Origin: JAUIEH01 sp964483375
GTDB lineage: Bacteria; Pseudomonadota; Alphaproteobacteria; Caulobacterales; Maricaulaceae
Assembly: GCA_964483375.1 (NCBI GenBank)
Contig: CAZABJ010000035.1
Coordinates: 1-29,897 of the forward strand
Length of the DNA: 29,897 nucleotides
Reading direction: 5' to 3'
In this document: positions 1 through 7,471 of the stretch, one piece after another
How positions within the stretch are numbered: the stretch's first letter is position 1
Layout of the letters: each line of letters opens with the position of its first letter
Notes under the pieces: model-generated
The model's input: only the letters and a program-made list of their open reading frames with translations
Told to the model about the DNA's origin: nothing
The model's database searches: none
Made by a program: the position numbers and the translations under genes

Positions 1-35
1 AGATGGCGCTTTTTGCCTAGCTCTAAACGCTTTGC

Positions 36-296
36 TTAGCCGCCGCGTCGCCGACCAGGCGCGCCTCGCCATGGCGCCAGTAGGATCGTAACGCCCAAAA
101 ATGCGAGCAGCGCTGCGCCCACATAGCGGGCGAGCGTCGCATACCAAGTCGGTTCGGCGGAAACGCGGGCGGCGGGGTCGTCCGGCTGGGTCGCGGAGGC
201 TTGGTACAAGGCTTCGGGGTCCACCGCGCCGATGACGGCCAAGCTGATGATGGCGGCCCCGATGACTGCGGCGATGATGCGAGACGCCCAACGCAT
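36..296 (-). CDS. Small two-helix membrane protein, unknown function
   Basis: An 86-residue protein that I do not recognise. Two hydrophobic segments are visible, at about residues 7-25 and 57-75, separated by a polar loop rich in Ala, Asp and Pro. The C-terminus is Arg/Gly-rich, which by the positive-inside rule suggests a cytoplasmic tail, so both ends are probably inside. The start is well supported: an AGGAG sequence lies about 5 bases before the ATG. It is the last of three short minus-strand genes downstream of gatA, with a gap of only 27 bases to the preceding gene, so co-transcription is likely. No catalytic motif is visible. The stop codon is near the window edge but the gene is complete. 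Confidence 0.6.
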   Translation of the reverse strand: MRWASRIIAAVIGAAIISLAVIGAVDPEALYQASATQPDDPAARVSAEPTWYATLARYVGAALLAFLGVTILLAPWRGAPGRRRGG

Positions 297-323
297 GGCG
301 CTCCTCTCTGAGAGTGGACTGGT

Positions 324-734
324 CTATGCGATCCGGAGGTAGCGGCGAATCCGCTGGGAGCCAATCTCAAGCCAGCGCTCCATCGCGCCGTCGTTAAAGG
401 CGTCTTGCACGTTTTCGCCCGGCTCGACCCGCGCGGCGGCCTGTCTGAATCCAGACACCCGGGAAAGGCGCAGATAGGGGTCGACGGTCGCGAAGACTTC
501 GTCGGCTTCACGCACAAGCTCGAGGACTTCAGTGACCTCGAACCGGCCTTTCCGCTTCATCTCGGCAAACCGGCGCGAGAGCCGGTGCAAACGGCCATGG
601 GCGGCGGAGACGATTTCAAAGGTGTGGAAGCGCTTCTGACGCCCCAACCCCCAAAGCGCCAACATCGCGGATACGACAAGCGAGGCGCTCGCCGTCGCCA
701 GGGTCAGAAAATCGACCGCTTCAATTTCACCCAT
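324..734 (-). CDS. Single-pass membrane-anchored protein, unknown function
   Basis: A 136-residue protein that I do not recognise. One hydrophobic segment at about residues 8-29 is followed directly by basic residues and then a charged, mostly helical domain rich in Arg, Glu and Phe. This looks like an N-terminal membrane anchor carrying a cytoplasmic domain. A GAGGAAG sequence about 8 bases before the ATG supports the start. The gene lies between two other small membrane-protein genes, with 45 bases upstream and 27 downstream, so the three may form one transcript. Nothing in the sequence indicates enzymatic activity. Confidence 0.6.
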   Translation of the reverse strand: MGEIEAVDFLTLATASASLVVSAMLALWGLGRQKRFHTFEIVSAAHGRLHRLSRRFAEMKRKGRFEVTEVLELVREADEVFATVDPYLRLSRVSGFRQAAARVEPGENVQDAFNDGAMERWLEIGSQRIRRYLRIA

Positions 735-779
735 GTCCCGCGCTTCCTCGTCAGTCCGCAGGCAGCCCCGTCGAACGAG

Positions 780-947
780 CTAAAGCCGCCCAATGCCGCC
801 AAAGAGTATAATCAACAAGAGCGCCACGGACACGACGACGCAAAACATACCGACCGGGGGGTGCTTGCACGTCAAAGCCGCGCTTACGGAACCCGCCGTC
901 AGGCCGAAAAACACGCACGCGCAAGCCGTACCGATGGTTTGGGGCAT
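780..947 (-). CDS. Very small two-helix membrane protein, unknown function
   Basis: A 55-residue protein that is almost entirely hydrophobic, with one segment at about residues 5-24 and another at about 32-52, joined by a short Cys/Lys/Pro-containing loop. The frame can be extended upstream to 1040, inside the end of gatA. That extension is Arg/His/Gln-rich and has no ribosome binding site. The ATG at 947 is preceded by a purine-rich GGAACGGGGAC stretch, so I use it. The gene sits 80 bases downstream of the gatA stop, on the same strand as two further small membrane genes. Function is unknown. Because the protein is so short, homologues would be needed to confirm it. Confidence 0.5.
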   Translation of the reverse strand: MPQTIGTACACVFFGLTAGSVSAALTCKHPPVGMFCVVVSVALLLIILFGGIGRL

Positions 948-1027
948 TGTCCCCGTTCCTTGGCGGCTCACTTGATGCCGGTGCGCTCCCAGACAAGTGT
1001 GGCGGCGGCAGGTCCGTCTTTCGGCGT

Positions 1028-2506
1028 TCAGGCCGCCCACCAGCGTTCCGGCGCAGCCTCGAAGCCCGCTGCGCTCTCAAGCACGCTCGCAAGCGAGAAC
1101 ATGGTCTCCTCCGCCAACGCCGGCGCAATGACTTGCAAACCAAGCGGCAGGCCGTCTGCGTCAAGCGCGGCGGGCACCGAAACGCCGGGCAGCCCCGCGA
1201 GATTGGCGGTGACGGTGAAGATGTCGTTGAGATACATCGCAACGGGGTCGTCGCCCTTTTCGCCAAGCGCGAACGCCGCTGAGGGCGCGGTGGGCGTCAG
1301 GATCGCGTCGACGGACTGAAACGCCTCGTCAAAGTCCTGCCGAATGCGGGCGCGAACCTTTTGGGCGCGGAGATAGTAGGCGTCGTAATAGCCGGCCGAA
1401 AGCACGTAAGCGCCGATCATCAAGCGCCGCTGCACCTCTTCGCCGAAGCCCGCAGCGCGGGTCTGCTCATAGGTGTCGGTGAGGTCTTCGCCATCGACGC
1501 GAACGCCGTACCGCATGCCGTCATAGCGGGCGAGGTTTGAGGAGGCCTCCGCGGGCGCGATGATGTAGTAGGCCGGCAACGCGTATTTCGTGTGTGGGAG
1601 CGAGATGTCGACGATTTCACAGCCGGCCTCCCGCAGCCAGTCGACGCCTTGAGACCACAACGCCTCGATTTCCTGCGGCATCCCATCCACGCGATACTCT
1701 TTGGGAATGCCGATCTTCAGCCCTTTGACCGAGCGACCGCAGGCGGCGGCGAAGTCCGGGGTCTCCACGGGCAGCGAGGTTGAATCCTTGGGGTCATGAC
1801 CCGCCATGGCGGTGAGCATCACCGCGGCGTCTCTCACGGTGCGCGTCAGCGGACCGGCTTGGTCGAGCGAAGAGGCGAACGCCACGATGCCCCATCGGGA
1901 GCAGCGACCGTAAGTGGGCTTAACGCCGACCACGCCCACAAAAGAGGCCGGCTGACGGATGGAGCCGCCAGTGTCGGTGCCCGTCGCGCCCAAACACAAG
2001 CGGGCCGCGACGGCGGCGGCCGAACCGCCCGAGGACCCGCCCGGCGTCAGCGCGGCGTTCGATCCCGCCCGGCGCCAGGGGCTCGCCACAGGACCGGTGG
2101 CGGCGGTTTCGTTCGAAGACCCCATGGCGAATTCGTCCATGGAAGTCTTGCCCAGCATCACCGCGCCTTGGGCGAACAGCTTGGCTGAGACGGTGCTCTC
2201 ATAACTGGGCTCAAAGCCGGCCAAAATTTTCGAACTGGCGGTTGTGACCACGCCATCGGTGCAGAACAGATCCTTGATCGCCAGCGGCACGCCTTCCAAC
2301 AGACCGCCCTCGCCCTTGGCGATGCGCGCATCGCTCGCCTCGGCCTGCTCGCGCGCACGCTCTGGCGTATGGGCGACAAAGGCGTTGAGCGCGCCCGCGC
2401 CTTCCACCGCGGCGAGATGGGCGTCGCACAGCTCAAGCGCGGAAAACTCTTTGGCGTCGAGCTTGGCGCGCGCGTCGGAAAGGCTCAGGTCCAGAAGGTC
2501 GGTCAT
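1028..2506 (-). CDS. gatA: Asp/Glu-tRNA amidotransferase subunit A
   Basis: GatA is the amidase subunit of the GatCAB complex. It releases ammonia from glutamine so that Glu-tRNA(Gln) or Asp-tRNA(Asn) can be converted to the amide form in organisms lacking GlnRS and/or AsnRS. The 492-residue length is normal. The amidase signature is intact: catalytic Lys at about 78 (IKDL), the Gly/Ser-rich loop PGGSSGGSA at about 155-163 with the cis-Ser at 158, and the nucleophile Ser182 in TGGSIRQP. The ATG overlaps the stop of the upstream acetyltransferase gene by 4 bases (ATGA), which indicates translational coupling. GatB is not in the window and must be encoded elsewhere or beyond it. Confidence 0.97.
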   Translation of the reverse strand: MTDLLDLSLSDARAKLDAKEFSALELCDAHLAAVEGAGALNAFVAHTPERAREQAEASDARIAKGEGGLLEGVPLAIKDLFCTDGVVTTASSKILAGFEPSYESTVSAKLFAQGAVMLGKTSMDEFAMGSSNETAATGPVASPWRRAGSNAALTPGGSSGGSAAAVAARLCLGATGTDTGGSIRQPASFVGVVGVKPTYGRCSRWGIVAFASSLDQAGPLTRTVRDAAVMLTAMAGHDPKDSTSLPVETPDFAAACGRSVKGLKIGIPKEYRVDGMPQEIEALWSQGVDWLREAGCEIVDISLPHTKYALPAYYIIAPAEASSNLARYDGMRYGVRVDGEDLTDTYEQTRAAGFGEEVQRRLMIGAYVLSAGYYDAYYLRAQKVRARIRQDFDEAFQSVDAILTPTAPSAAFALGEKGDDPVAMYLNDIFTVTANLAGLPGVSVPAALDADGLPLGLQVIAPALAEETMFSLASVLESAAGFEAAPERWWAA

Positions 2507-2985
2507 TGCGCGGCGTGGGCGGCCTGGTCGAGCCGCTTCTCCATAAAGATGAGGTCTTCGTTTTCGTCATAAGGCGGGAAAGCGGCGCAACGGACAAAGC
2601 CTTCGCGCTCATAAAGCGCTACCGCTTGAGGCTGCAGAACGCCGGTCTCGAGATGTAGAACCGCGGCCCCTCGCTCCCGACTGCGCGCCTCGATCGTTCT
2701 GAGAAGCGCGAGCGCCACCCCTCGCCGGCGGGCTGCGGGTTCGGTCCACATCCGCTTGATCTCAAACGCCTGTTCGGTGCGAGGGATCAGAGCGCCCATG
2801 CCGACCGCCCGCTCATCCTGGCGCGCGACAAAGACGTCAGCGCCCTCTTCGGCGAGTTGCTCAGCAGTGAGGAAATGGCAGGCGGCAGGTTGGTAGAGCG
2901 CGGTCATCGCAGCGTCGAGCGCGGCGATCATCCGCACGCAATCGGGCGTTCGCGGGTCGGCGCGCTCCACCGTGATCGGGCTCAT
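2503..2985 (-). CDS. GNAT-family N-acetyltransferase
   Basis: A 160-residue GNAT-fold protein. The acetyl-CoA binding motif is at about residues 76-95, including RRRGVALALL, followed by the typical C-terminal ALYEREGF at about 123-130. The family transfers an acetyl group from acetyl-CoA to an amine; the substrate cannot be read from the sequence. The gene lies between gatC and gatA and overlaps both by 4 bases (ATGA at each junction), so it is translated as part of the amidotransferase operon. Whether it modifies a component of that pathway or is only co-expressed is unknown. The product is probably cytoplasmic, with no signal peptide or membrane segment. Confidence 0.85.
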   Translation of the reverse strand: MSPITVERADPRTPDCVRMIAALDAAMTALYQPAACHFLTAEQLAEEGADVFVARQDERAVGMGALIPRTEQAFEIKRMWTEPAARRRGVALALLRTIEARSRERGAAVLHLETGVLQPQAVALYEREGFVRCAAFPPYDENEDLIFMEKRLDQAAHAAQ

Positions 2986-3269
2986 TCCACGACCTTTGGC
3001 ACAACGAAAAAGCCCTCTTCCGCACGCGGGGCGTTCTTCAGAACGGCATCGCGAATATTCCCGTCGGTGACGGCGTCCTCTCGCATGGGCAGCGGGGTTT
3101 GGACCGCCGAGGTCATGGGGTCGACCCCGTCGATGTCGACCTCATTGAGCTGTTCGATCCATTCAAGGATCCCGCTCAGCTCGCCGGCGAGCTCCTCCAG
3201 GCGGTCTTCAGGGGCGGCGATGCGGGCCAGACGCGCGATTTTGCGCACGTCCTCAGGCGTCACGGACAT
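2982..3269 (-). CDS. gatC: Asp/Glu-tRNA amidotransferase subunit C
   Basis: GatC is the small subunit that wraps around and stabilises the GatA-GatB interface in the tRNA-dependent amidotransferase. The 95-residue protein has the family pattern: an N-terminal helix with VRKIARLARI, a second helix with LSGILEWIEQLNEVD, a central PM/PLPMRED segment, and a C-terminal FFVVPKVVE. It is the first gene of the gatC-GNAT-gatA set. A GAGGTGAG sequence lies about 8 bases before the ATG. Its stop overlaps the next start by 4 bases. A short intergenic stretch of 73 bases upstream carries a hairpin that probably ends the preceding gene. Confidence 0.96.
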   Translation of the reverse strand: MSVTPEDVRKIARLARIAAPEDRLEELAGELSGILEWIEQLNEVDIDGVDPMTSAVQTPLPMREDAVTDGNIRDAVLKNAPRAEEGFFVVPKVVE

Positions 3270-3305
3270 GACGGAAACTCACCTCAAAACAAGGATCAGG
3301 AGCGG

Positions 3306-3336
3306 TAACAAAGCCCGCGGCAAGCTGCAAGCGGGC
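3306..3336 (-). terminator. Probable rho-independent terminator after the secreted Cys-rich gene
   Basis: Read on the minus strand, GCCCGC and GCGGGC form a perfect 6-base-pair stem around a 12-base loop and are followed by TTTGTTA. The hairpin lies just after the stop of the gene at 3343-3849 and before gatC. It would separate the two transcription units. The U-run is interrupted, so confidence is moderate. Confidence 0.5.
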
Positions 3337-3342
3337 GTTCGT

Positions 3343-3849
3343 TCACTCTGCTGCCCCCTCTTCGCTATCGGCGATATCCGTCAAGGCGCATGCGCCGGAC
3401 CAACCCGACACCCCGCCATCCCCGATATTGCCCAGGAAGAAACGCTCAGCGTCGCGCGAGATGCTGAGCGCATAGTCGATCACAGGCTGGGGCTCGATGT
3501 CGGTGCTGGAAGACGCCGCGGAAACGGTGAAACCGTTGAGCGCGTCCTGCCCAAAACCAGAGAGGCCAGGGGTCTGCGCCGGCGCCGTGGGCGCCGCCAT
3601 CAGCGCGAAATTCCGGCAATAGGTATAGGTGCACAAATTCCCGCGCCGGGTCGCGAGGTCGATGCGGAAAGAGACCGGCAGGCCCGCCTCGTCGACCTCT
3701 TCGACGCATCCGGTTGCGGCGCAAGACACCGACCGGGACGCCTGGCACGCCAACACCGCCTCGCCGGGAGCGAAGCCGCCGCCGTCTTGGGCCGAGGCCG
3801 GCGCCGCGGCGAAGCCGCCCAGCAGAAACGAAGCGAGGACAAGGCGCAT
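3343..3849 (-). CDS. Secreted six-cysteine protein, unknown function
   Basis: A 168-residue protein with a clear Sec signal peptide: a basic start, a hydrophobic core and an APASA cleavage site before QDGG at about residue 21. The mature part contains six cysteines in pairs or close groups (LAC, VSC-x3-C, LC-x3-C, GAC), which suggests disulfides formed in the periplasm or outside the cell. I do not recognise the family. Two ATG codons lie six bases apart. The second (3849) has GGGAG at good spacing, while the first (3855) would touch it, so I use the second. A hairpin terminator follows. The gene stands alone between nnr and gatC. Confidence 0.7.
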   Translation of the reverse strand: MRLVLASFLLGGFAAAPASAQDGGGFAPGEAVLACQASRSVSCAATGCVEEVDEAGLPVSFRIDLATRRGNLCTYTYCRNFALMAAPTAPAQTPGLSGFGQDALNGFTVSAASSSTDIEPQPVIDYALSISRDAERFFLGNIGDGGVSGWSGACALTDIADSEEGAAE

Positions 3850-3900
3850 GTGCATTCTCCCAAAACCCCTCAGCCGCCGAGCGAGGAGTGTTAAAGCACC

Positions 3901-5382
3901 CTATCTTGACGCCCGCCGCAAGGCGGCGAGCGCGGCGGGCAGCGCCTCGATCAAATCCTCCGCGATGAGCCCCGCGCCCAGCGAAAGCCCCGCCTCGCCA
4001 TGCAGCCAAGCCCCTGCGCAGGTCGCCGCATAGGCTTCCACGCCCTGGCTCAAGAAACTCGCGATTAGGCCGACAAGCACGTCGCCGGACCCCGCGGTCG
4101 CAAGATGCGGGGTGGCGTGCACATTGACAGCCGTCCGCCCGGCGGGCTCAGCGATCACCGTGTCGGCGCCCTTCAGCAACACGACCGCGCCGCTGCGCAA
4201 CGCCGCGTCTTGCGCGGCGGAGATTTTGTCGCGTTTGTCCAAATCGATGTCAGGGAACACGCGCCGGAACTCGCCGATATGCGGCGTAAGGACGACAGGC
4301 GCGCTTCTGCCTTTGATGGCGTCGAACAGTGGGTAGGGATCGCCAGCGAACACGCTGAGCGCGTCAGCGTCCAGCGCGAGGGCGGCCGATGTCGTGAGCG
4401 CGGCGAAGACGTTGTCCCGGGTCGCCGTGGTCACGCCGGCGGCGGGGCCGAGAACGCAGGCGTCAACCTCTGCAAGCGCGTCGACAAGCGCCTCGGACCC
4501 GACGAACGCTTCGGTCATGACGGCCAGAGAGGCGGCGCCGGCCACGGCGGGCAAAGCGTCCGGCGGGGCGAGCAAAGTCACGAGCCCGGCGCCCGCGCGC
4601 AGTCCGGCTCGTGCGGCCAAACGCGCCGCGCCGGTAGAGGCGAAATCCCCGGTGACGACGCAAAGCCGACCACGCGCATGCTTGTGCGTCATCGCGCCCG
4701 GCGAAGGCGCGAAGCGCGCCCAATCCGCCGGTGCGTTGACTCTGGGCGGGGGCCCCGAGGCCGTCGCCACCGAAAAAGCTTCGGCGGGATGGCCGATATC
4801 GCCAAGAAACACGCCCAGATCTCCGCACAGCGTCCGGCCCGGCTGCAGCACATGAACCGGCTTCAAGCGAAAAAACGTCGCGGTCGCCCTCGCTCGCACG
4901 TGAGGCCCCAAGGGCCGCGCCGTGTCGCCGCACACGCCGCTGGGAGCATCGACGCTGAGCACCGTCTGAGGCAGCACGGAAATGACCTCCGCCGCCTCCC
5001 CCTCAATCGGCCGCGACAGGCCTGCGCCGAACAGCGCGTCGATCACAAGCTCGGCGCCCTCCAGCGCGGCCCGCCCAAAGGGTTCGACACCCTCTCCCCA
5101 GCGCGCGGCGGCGGCCGCGGCCGCTTCTCCCCTTGGCGCGCCGAGCGCGGCGGCGCGCACCGGCCATCCCGCCGCGCGCAATTGATGCGCCGCGACATAA
5201 CCGTCCCCGCCATTGCCGCCAGGACCGCACAAGACCAAGGTCGGACGCGGGGCCCAAAGCGTCCGCGCAACCGAAGCGACGAAACCGCCCGCTTCCTCCA
5301 TAAGCCTTTCTAAAGAAACGCCGAATTGAGCGGAGGCCTGGTCGGCGAGACGGTGCTGGGCGCAGGTCAGAAGCGCGTTCAT
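3901..5382 (-). CDS. nnr: Bifunctional NAD(P)H-hydrate epimerase / ADP-dependent dehydratase
   Basis: This enzyme repairs hydrated, inactive NADH and NADPH. The N-terminal YjeF-type domain interconverts the R and S hydrates. The C-terminal ribokinase-like domain dehydrates the S form using ADP or ATP. The 493-residue length fits the fused form. The N-domain shows GPGGNGGDG at residues 53-61, DALFGAGLSRPI and VDAPSGV. The C-domain begins near residue 230 and carries the diagnostic ATAGSGDVLVG at 428-438. The ribosome binding site before the ATG is weak. The gene is divergent from glnB, with 123 bases between them. Signal peptide and membrane segments are absent, so it should act in the cytoplasm. 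Confidence 0.95.
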   Translation of the reverse strand: MNALLTCAQHRLADQASAQFGVSLERLMEEAGGFVASVARTLWAPRPTLVLCGPGGNGGDGYVAAHQLRAAGWPVRAAALGAPRGEAAAAAAARWGEGVEPFGRAALEGAELVIDALFGAGLSRPIEGEAAEVISVLPQTVLSVDAPSGVCGDTARPLGPHVRARATATFFRLKPVHVLQPGRTLCGDLGVFLGDIGHPAEAFSVATASGPPPRVNAPADWARFAPSPGAMTHKHARGRLCVVTGDFASTGAARLAARAGLRAGAGLVTLLAPPDALPAVAGAASLAVMTEAFVGSEALVDALAEVDACVLGPAAGVTTATRDNVFAALTTSAALALDADALSVFAGDPYPLFDAIKGRSAPVVLTPHIGEFRRVFPDIDLDKRDKISAAQDAALRSGAVVLLKGADTVIAEPAGRTAVNVHATPHLATAGSGDVLVGLIASFLSQGVEAYAATCAGAWLHGEAGLSLGAGLIAEDLIEALPAALAALRRASR

Positions 5383-5415
5383 CGGGGCGCAGTCCGTGAG
5401 GCGTAAAATCGCGTC

Positions 5416-5446
5416 TTGCGGCGGCGCCGCAAATGTCCGTTATGAT
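5416..5446 (+). promoter_or_regulatory. Possible glnB promoter
   Basis: A good -10 hexamer, TATGAT (5441-5446), lies 59 bases before the glnB start. The best upstream partner is TTGCGG at 5416-5421 with a long 19-base spacer, so the -35 is poor and an activator may be needed. I saw no sigma-54 (TGGCAC-N5-TTGC) site here. Confidence 0.35.
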
Positions 5447-5505
5447 GGGGGTCATCAGATGGACGCCGAGCGCGTCGCCGCGCAGAGAGGCCAACGGGCC
5501 GCCGC

Positions 5506-5844
5506 ATGAAAAAGATCGAAGCGATCATAAAACCGTTCAAGCTCGACGACGTGAAAGAAGCGCTCCAAGAACTTGGCCTGCAAGGCATGACGGTGACGGA
5601 GGCCAAAGGCTACGGCCGTCAGAAGGGCCACACCGAACTGTATCGTGGCGCAGAATATGTCGTCGACTTTCTTCCCAAGCTGAAGATCGAAGTCGTGGTC
5701 GGAGAAGACATGGTCGAAGCCGTTTTGGAGGCCATCCAAAGCGCCGCACGCACGGGGCGGATCGGCGACGGCAAAATTTTCGTTTCTTCTCTTGAGAACG
5801 TCATCCGCATTCGCACGGGCGAAAGCGGCGTCGACGCGATCTAG
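5506..5844 (+). CDS. glnB: Nitrogen regulatory protein PII
   Basis: PII is a trimeric signal protein that senses 2-oxoglutarate, ATP/ADP and, through uridylylation, glutamine. It controls glutamine synthetase adenylylation and NtrB. The 112-residue length is exact for the family. The T-loop carries YRGAEY at residues 46-51, whose Tyr51 is the uridylylation site. The C-terminal signature TGRIGDGKIFV is at about 83-93. It stands directly upstream of glnA with 105 bases between, the usual alphaproteobacterial glnBA arrangement, which favours GlnB over the amtB-linked GlnK. The Shine-Dalgarno sequence is weak. Confidence 0.97.
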   Translation: MKKIEAIIKPFKLDDVKEALQELGLQGMTVTEAKGYGRQKGHTELYRGAEYVVDFLPKLKIEVVVGEDMVEAVLEAIQSAARTGRIGDGKIFVSSLENVIRIRTGESGVDAI

Positions 5845-5914
5845 GGGCGCGCCAGCGCCTTACCATTCCGCTCGCCGCGGCTTCTTCGCGTGCGAGACGC
5901 CCAGAAATGCGGCA

Positions 5915-5931
5915 GGCCGCCTCGGGCGGCC
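5915..5931 (+). other. Perfect hairpin in the glnB-glnA spacer
   Basis: GGCCGCC, a TCG triplet, then GGCGGCC form a perfect 7-base-pair stem 18 bases before the glnA ATG. No T-run follows, so it is not a standard terminator. It could stabilise or mark a processed 5' end of the glnA message, or modulate translation. The same stem arms recur after glnA. Confidence 0.45.
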
Positions 5932-5949
5932 GAGACAGGGAGACCGGCA

Positions 5950-7353
5950 ATGTCGGAGGAAGTTCTTCGTTTAATCCGTGACGAGGACGTGAAATTCGTC
6001 GATCTGCGTTTTACGGATCCGCGCGGAAAGATGCAGCACGTCACCTTCGACCTTTCGATGGTCGATGAAGCCTTCTTCGATGAGGGCGTTATGTTCGACG
6101 GCTCGTCCATCGCGGGTTGGAAAGCGATCAACGAGTCCGACATGACCTTGCGGCCCGACGCCTCGAGCGCCGCCATCGACCCGTTCTTCCAACAGACCAC
6201 GCTGTTCATGATGGCCGACGTGCTCGAGCCGTCCACCGCCCAGCCCTATAACCGCGACCCGCGCTCGACCGCCAAACGGGCCGAAGCGCATTTGCGCGCA
6301 ACCGGCGTGGGCGACGAAGCCTTTTTCGGCCCCGAGGCGGAGTTCTTCGTCTTTGACGACGTGCGCTGGTCCGCCGAACAGCACGACACGGGCTACATGC
6401 TCGACAGCGTGGAGAGCCCGCACAACACCAGCGCCGAATATGAAGCGGGCAATCTCGGCCACCGGCCGGGGCCGAAAGGCGGCTACTTCCCCGTGCCTCC
6501 GGTGGACAGCGGTCAGAACCTGCGTTCCGAAATGCTCACGGTGATGACGGAACTCGGTCTCGAACCCGAGAAGCACCACCATGAAGTCGCGCCCGCGCAG
6601 CACGAACTGGGCATGAAGTTCGCCTCGCTCACGCGCATGGCCGACAAAATGCAGCTCTACAAATATGTCGTTCACATGGTCGCGGCGGCGTACAACAAGA
6701 CCGCCACCTTCATGCCCAAACCGGTCTACAACGACAACGGCACCGGCATGCACGTGCACCAATCCATCTGGAAAGGCGGCCAGCCTACCTTCGCGGGCGA
6801 TCGCTACGCCGACCTTTCCGACACGTGCCTGCACTATATCGGCGGCATTCTTAAGCACGCCCGCGCGATCAACGCGTTCGCGAACTCGGCCACGAATTCC
6901 TACAAACGCCTGGTGCCCGGCTTTGAAGCGCCGGTGATGCTCGCCTACTCCGCGCGCAATCGGTCCGCCTCCATTCGGATTCCTTACACCACCTCCCCCT
7001 CAGGCAAGCGGATTGAAACGCGCTTCCCCGATCCCGCCGGCAACCCCTATCTCACGTTCACCGCGCTTCTGCTCGCCGGTCTAGACGGCATTGAGAACAA
7101 GCTGGATCCGGGCGACCCGCTGGACAAAGACCTCTACGACCTGCCTCCCGAGGAAGCGAGGGACATTCCCACGGTTTGTCGGAGCCTACGCGAGGCGTGC
7201 GAAGCGCTCGATGCGGACCGGGACTTCCTGAAGCGCGGCGCGGTGATGGATGATGATCAGATCGACGCTTACATCGAGCTGAAAATGGAAGAGGTCGTGC
7301 GGTTTGAGACACACCCTCACCCCGTTGAGTTCGATCTCTACTACAAATCCTGA
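5950..7353 (+). CDS. glnA: Glutamine synthetase, type I
   Basis: Glutamine synthetase makes glutamine from glutamate, ammonia and ATP; the type I enzyme is a cytoplasmic dodecamer. From the ATG at 5950 the protein has 467 residues, the normal length. The frame stays open upstream to 5890, but the family N-terminus (SEEVLRLIRDEDVKFVDLR) and a GGGAGA ribosome binding site favour 5950. Visible motifs are the metal-binding GPEAEFFVFD, the glutamate/ATP-site NDNGTGMHVHQS, and KDLYDLPPEE. The Tyr in the last motif (residue 396) corresponds to the adenylylation target of the GS-I beta subtype, so activity is probably set by GlnE under PII control. It forms a pair with glnB. Confidence 0.97.
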   Translation: MSEEVLRLIRDEDVKFVDLRFTDPRGKMQHVTFDLSMVDEAFFDEGVMFDGSSIAGWKAINESDMTLRPDASSAAIDPFFQQTTLFMMADVLEPSTAQPYNRDPRSTAKRAEAHLRATGVGDEAFFGPEAEFFVFDDVRWSAEQHDTGYMLDSVESPHNTSAEYEAGNLGHRPGPKGGYFPVPPVDSGQNLRSEMLTVMTELGLEPEKHHHEVAPAQHELGMKFASLTRMADKMQLYKYVVHMVAAAYNKTATFMPKPVYNDNGTGMHVHQSIWKGGQPTFAGDRYADLSDTCLHYIGGILKHARAINAFANSATNSYKRLVPGFEAPVMLAYSARNRSASIRIPYTTSPSGKRIETRFPDPAGNPYLTFTALLLAGLDGIENKLDPGDPLDKDLYDLPPEEARDIPTVCRSLREACEALDADRDFLKRGAVMDDDQIDAYIELKMEEVVRFETHPHPVEFDLYYKS

Positions 7354-7371
7354 GAAGATCTAGTGAAGACG

Positions 7372-7409
7372 GGGGCCGCCGGGCGTCGACGCGCGCGGCG
7401 GCCTCGTTT
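7372..7409 (+). terminator. Probable terminator after glnA
   Basis: GGCCGCC at 7374-7380 pairs with GGCGGCC at 7397-7403. The loop contains the self-complementary GCGTCGACGC, which can extend the structure. TCGTTTATT follows, a weak U-rich tail. The position, about 20 bases after the glnA stop, fits a transcription end. Confidence 0.5.
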
Positions 7410-7471
7410 ATTAAGACATTCCGAATGACTCGTGCGGCCATGCGCGCCGCGCCGACAGAAGGGTCCGCCCG

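Noticed and set aside
948..1040. Longer form of the 55-residue membrane protein starting at 1040
   Set aside because: The added part overlaps gatA, is Arg/His-rich and lacks a ribosome binding site, whereas the ATG at 947 has a purine-rich sequence before it.
405..1319. Long plus-strand open frame of 304 codons
   Set aside because: It lies opposite the small membrane genes and the end of gatA. The predicted protein is low-complexity and rich in Arg, Ala, Ser and His, as expected for the antisense of GC-rich genes.
4105..5313. 402-codon plus-strand open frame opposite nnr
   Set aside because: It is antisense to a clearly recognised enzyme, and its product is Arg/Gly/His-rich with no domain.
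5971..6858. 295-codon minus-strand open frame opposite glnA
   Set aside because: It is a shadow of glnA codon structure; the product is His/Val/Arg-rich without family features.
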